Shown here in pieces: positions 16,801 through 17,989 of a DNA stretch of 17,989 bases. The position numbers and the translations under genes were made by a program. Below the pieces are notes generated by a model, which was not told the DNA's origin, did no database searches, and saw only the letters and a list, made by a program, of their open reading frames with translations. Source of the stretch: an uncultured Dysgonomonas sp. (GTDB lineage Bacteria; Bacteroidota; Bacteroidia; Bacteroidales; Dysgonomonadaceae); assembly GCA_937875275.1 (NCBI GenBank), contig CALNCC010000104.1, positions 1 through 17,989 on the forward strand, in the 5' to 3' direction. Positions within the stretch are counted from its first letter, which is position 1, and every line of letters begins with the position of its first letter.

Positions 16801-17989
16801 GGGTCGATAGGCGGATTGGTTACCTGTGCAAATAGTTGACGGAAATAATTGAATAAGCGTTGTGGCCTGTCGGATAGAACGGCAACAGGGGTATCATTAC
16901 CCATCGATGCAGTCGGCTCTTTACCCTCGATTCCCATTGGCTTGATCAATCGTTCAATATCTTCTTTATAATAGCCAAACGTTTTCAGCAATTTAGTATA
17001 ATTATCAACCGTATAAGGAGTTGTACGCCCCGATGAAATGTCATCGAGAGATACACGGTTTTTCTTCAACCACTCGCGATATGGAAATGCTTTAGCGAGA
17101 TTTTCTTTCAGTTCGGCATCGTATCGGATTGTGCCCTCTTCGGTGTCGATCATTAGCATTTTACCCGGTTTCAGACGACCTCTTTCTTTGATTTCTGAAG
17201 GATCGAAAGGCAAAACTCCCGTTTCGGAAGCTATAACCATCGTGTTGTTGTGAGTAATGAGATAACGCGCCGGGCGCAATCCGTTGCGATCGAGCAAACC
17301 TCCTGCATATCGTCCGTCCGAAAACAGAATGGTAGCCGGTCCGTCCCAAGGTTCCATAAACAAACTATGGTATTCATAGAAAGCTTTCAGGTCTCCCGAT
17401 ATCGGATTCTTATCGTTCCACGATTCGGGAATCATCATAGCCAAAGCATGAGGCAGAGATTTACCCGACATCATCAAAAACTCCAAGACATTGTCGAAAG
17501 AAGCACTATCGCTCATGCTTGGTTGAATAACAGGCCATATCTCATTTATATTACCTAAAAGATCCGATTTCAACACACTTTCGCGAGCTTCCATCCATAG
17601 GCGATTCCCTTTGATGGTATTTATCTCACCATTGTGCCCTACGATACGAAACGGCTGGGCTAAACTCCATGTAGGGAATGTATTGGTGCTGAATCGCGAG
17701 TGAACTAACGATATCGCACTGGTAAAGTGTGGGTTGAGCAAATCCGGGAAATAATGCCTCAATTGACTCGATGACAACATGCCCTTGTATATGATTCGTT
17801 TAGATGAAAGACTGACAATATAGAAAGCCTCTTTCGTATCGAGAGATAATCGTTTTGATGTAAAAATCTCCCGTTCTATCTTCATCCTCAACAGATAGAG
17901 TTTATGCTCGAGAGCTTCCTGACTCATCGACTCTTCACCAACTACAAAGATCTGTTTTACGGTCGGTTCTTTTTCAAGAGCCATCTCTC
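13875..17989 (-). CDS. gltB: Glutamate synthase large (alpha) subunit (5' end cut by window)
   Basis: GltB hydrolyses glutamine and uses the released ammonia, with electrons from GltD, to convert 2-oxoglutarate to glutamate. The frame is open at the right edge. The first visible Met (17982-17984) is preceded by an in-frame GAG and is probably internal. About 1370 of roughly 1500 residues are present; the part with the N-terminal catalytic Cys is outside. Numbering from that Met: glutaminase-domain motifs HSRFSTNTFPTW at 95-106 and GHNGEINT at 116-123; FMN/2-oxoglutarate synthase domain with GEGGELAERF at 772-781, KPGEGGQLPGFK at 819-830 and SPPPHHDIYSIEDLAQL at 849-865; [3Fe-4S] ligands C984, C990, C995 (C-x5-C-x4-C); and the C-terminal GXGXG beta-helix from about 1127 on. 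gltD follows after 12 bp. Confidence 0.97.
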   Translation of the reverse strand, partial: EMALEKEPTVKQIFVVGEESMSQEALEHKLYLLRMKIEREIFTSKRLSLDTKEAFYIVSLSSKRIIYKGMLSSSQLRHYFPDLLNPHFTSAISLVHSRFSTNTFPTWSLAQPFRIVGHNGEINTIKGNRLWMEARESVLKSDLLGNINEIWPVIQPSMSDSASFDNVLEFLMMSGKSLPHALAMMIPESWNDKNPISGDLKAFYEYHSLFMEPWDGPATILFSDGRYAGGLLDRNGLRPARYLITHNNTMVIASETGVLPFDPSEIKERGRLKPGKMLMIDTEEGTIRYDAELKENLAKAFPYREWLKKNRVSLDDISSGRTTPYTVDNYTKLLKTFGYYKEDIERLIKPMGIEGKEPTASMGNDTPVAVLSDRPQRLFNYFRQLFAQVTNPPIDPIREELVMSVAGYIGSLHKNILEPMPEHCKMVGLTSPIITNIELDLLTHLEYKGFKAEVLSMLFDPKGGAAGMERALNDLCLCAEKAVDKGNNYIVISDRGVNEDNAAIPSLLAVSAVHHYLIDRRKRMQIDIIVESAEPREVMHFALLFGYGANAVNPYLAFAVLDDLVKKGDIHLDLHTAEKNYIKSINKGLLKTMSKMGISTLKSYLGAQMFEAIGISSTVVNKFFTGTITKIEGIDLEDIARETITPFVEAFRDQITDSALINQGVYAWRRNGENHAWNPETISKLQIATRLGSYKMFKEYTDSIDLKKEKLFLRDFLWFQPSKKPIDISKVDSVEDITKRFVTGAMSFGSISREAHEAMAIAMNAIGGRSNTGEGGELAERFATKARSSIKQVASGRFGVTTEYLVNADEIQIKIAQGAKPGEGGQLPGFKVDKIIAQTRHSIPGISLISPPPHHDIYSIEDLAQLIFDLKNVNPNAEISVKLVAESGVGTIAAGVAKAKADRILISGCEGGTGASPASSIKHAGLPLEIGLAEVQQTLILNNLRGLVKLQTDGQLKTGRDIVVAAMLGAEEFGFATSALIVLGCIMMRKCHLNTCPVGVATQNEELRKKFIGRSEYLINYFNFLGEEVREHLASLGFTSLDEVVGRVDLLKYVKSDNNEKINKLDLSRLLFQPAEAKENAIRHTKSQEHKIEDVMDRQLIETAHPAIKKAMPIELSRTIKNTDRTVGGMLSGVIAKEYGNAGLPADTIRCSFQGSAGQSFGAFLAHGVTFSLEGDANDYVGKGLSGGKIIIVPPSVATYKPEDNIIAGNTLLYGATAGEVYINGRVGERFCVRNSGATAVVEGAGDHCCEYMTGGRTVVLGATGRNFAAGMSGGIAYVYNINGDFDYYCNMQMVELSLIEDNADQKELRQLINSHYEYTKSPKAKYILDNWSVEVDKFIKVMPIEYKKVLQDEKLEAIKKKIAEVEFDY

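Noticed and set aside
17984..17989. gltB as a complete gene starting at the ATG at 17984
   Set aside because: The frame stays open to the window edge and the protein would lack the N-terminal catalytic Cys region of the glutaminase domain, so the gene is cut by the window.

Overview
The window comes from a Bacteroidota genome, most likely order Bacteroidales. The evidence is moderate GC content, A-rich leaders before most start codons with few Shine-Dalgarno matches, a TAnnTTTG-type -7 element, a short NuoG, and DprA and NuoH sequences of Bacteroidota character. The genus cannot be fixed from the sequence alone.

Left part (1-9890, plus strand): most of a respiratory complex I operon, in the order nuoE (5' end missing) - F - G - H - I - J - K - L - M - N, with gaps of 0-17 bp and one 4-bp overlap (nuoJ/nuoK). 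nuoA-D would be expected just upstream, outside the window. The peripheral NADH-input module (NuoE, F, G) is present, the Fe-S relay subunit NuoI is intact, and the membrane arm is complete from H to N with its key charged residues in place. NuoG is only 348 residues. It keeps the N-terminal Fe-S region and lacks the large molybdopterin-oxidoreductase-like domain, and it carries a modified four-cysteine site near its C-terminus. A small secreted protein of unknown function (9916-10449) follows nuoN after 25 bp and may belong to the same transcript.

Right part (10456-17989, minus strand): two apparent transcription units. The upstream one is gltB (5' end beyond the window) followed 12 bp later by gltD, together NADPH-type glutamate synthase for ammonium assimilation. 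The other is a LolD-like ABC ATPase gene whose stop overlaps the start of dprA, a DNA-processing/natural-transformation protein. The dprA end converges on the secreted-protein gene, with 6 bp between stop codons. The 180-bp gap between gltD and lolD holds a hairpin with two competing folds and a candidate promoter for lolD-dprA.

Almost everything is housekeeping energy and nitrogen metabolism. I found no mobile element, CRISPR array, RNA gene or defence system. The items most worth a second look are the unknown secreted protein after nuoN, the short NuoG with its altered cysteine site, and the structured gltD-lolD gap.
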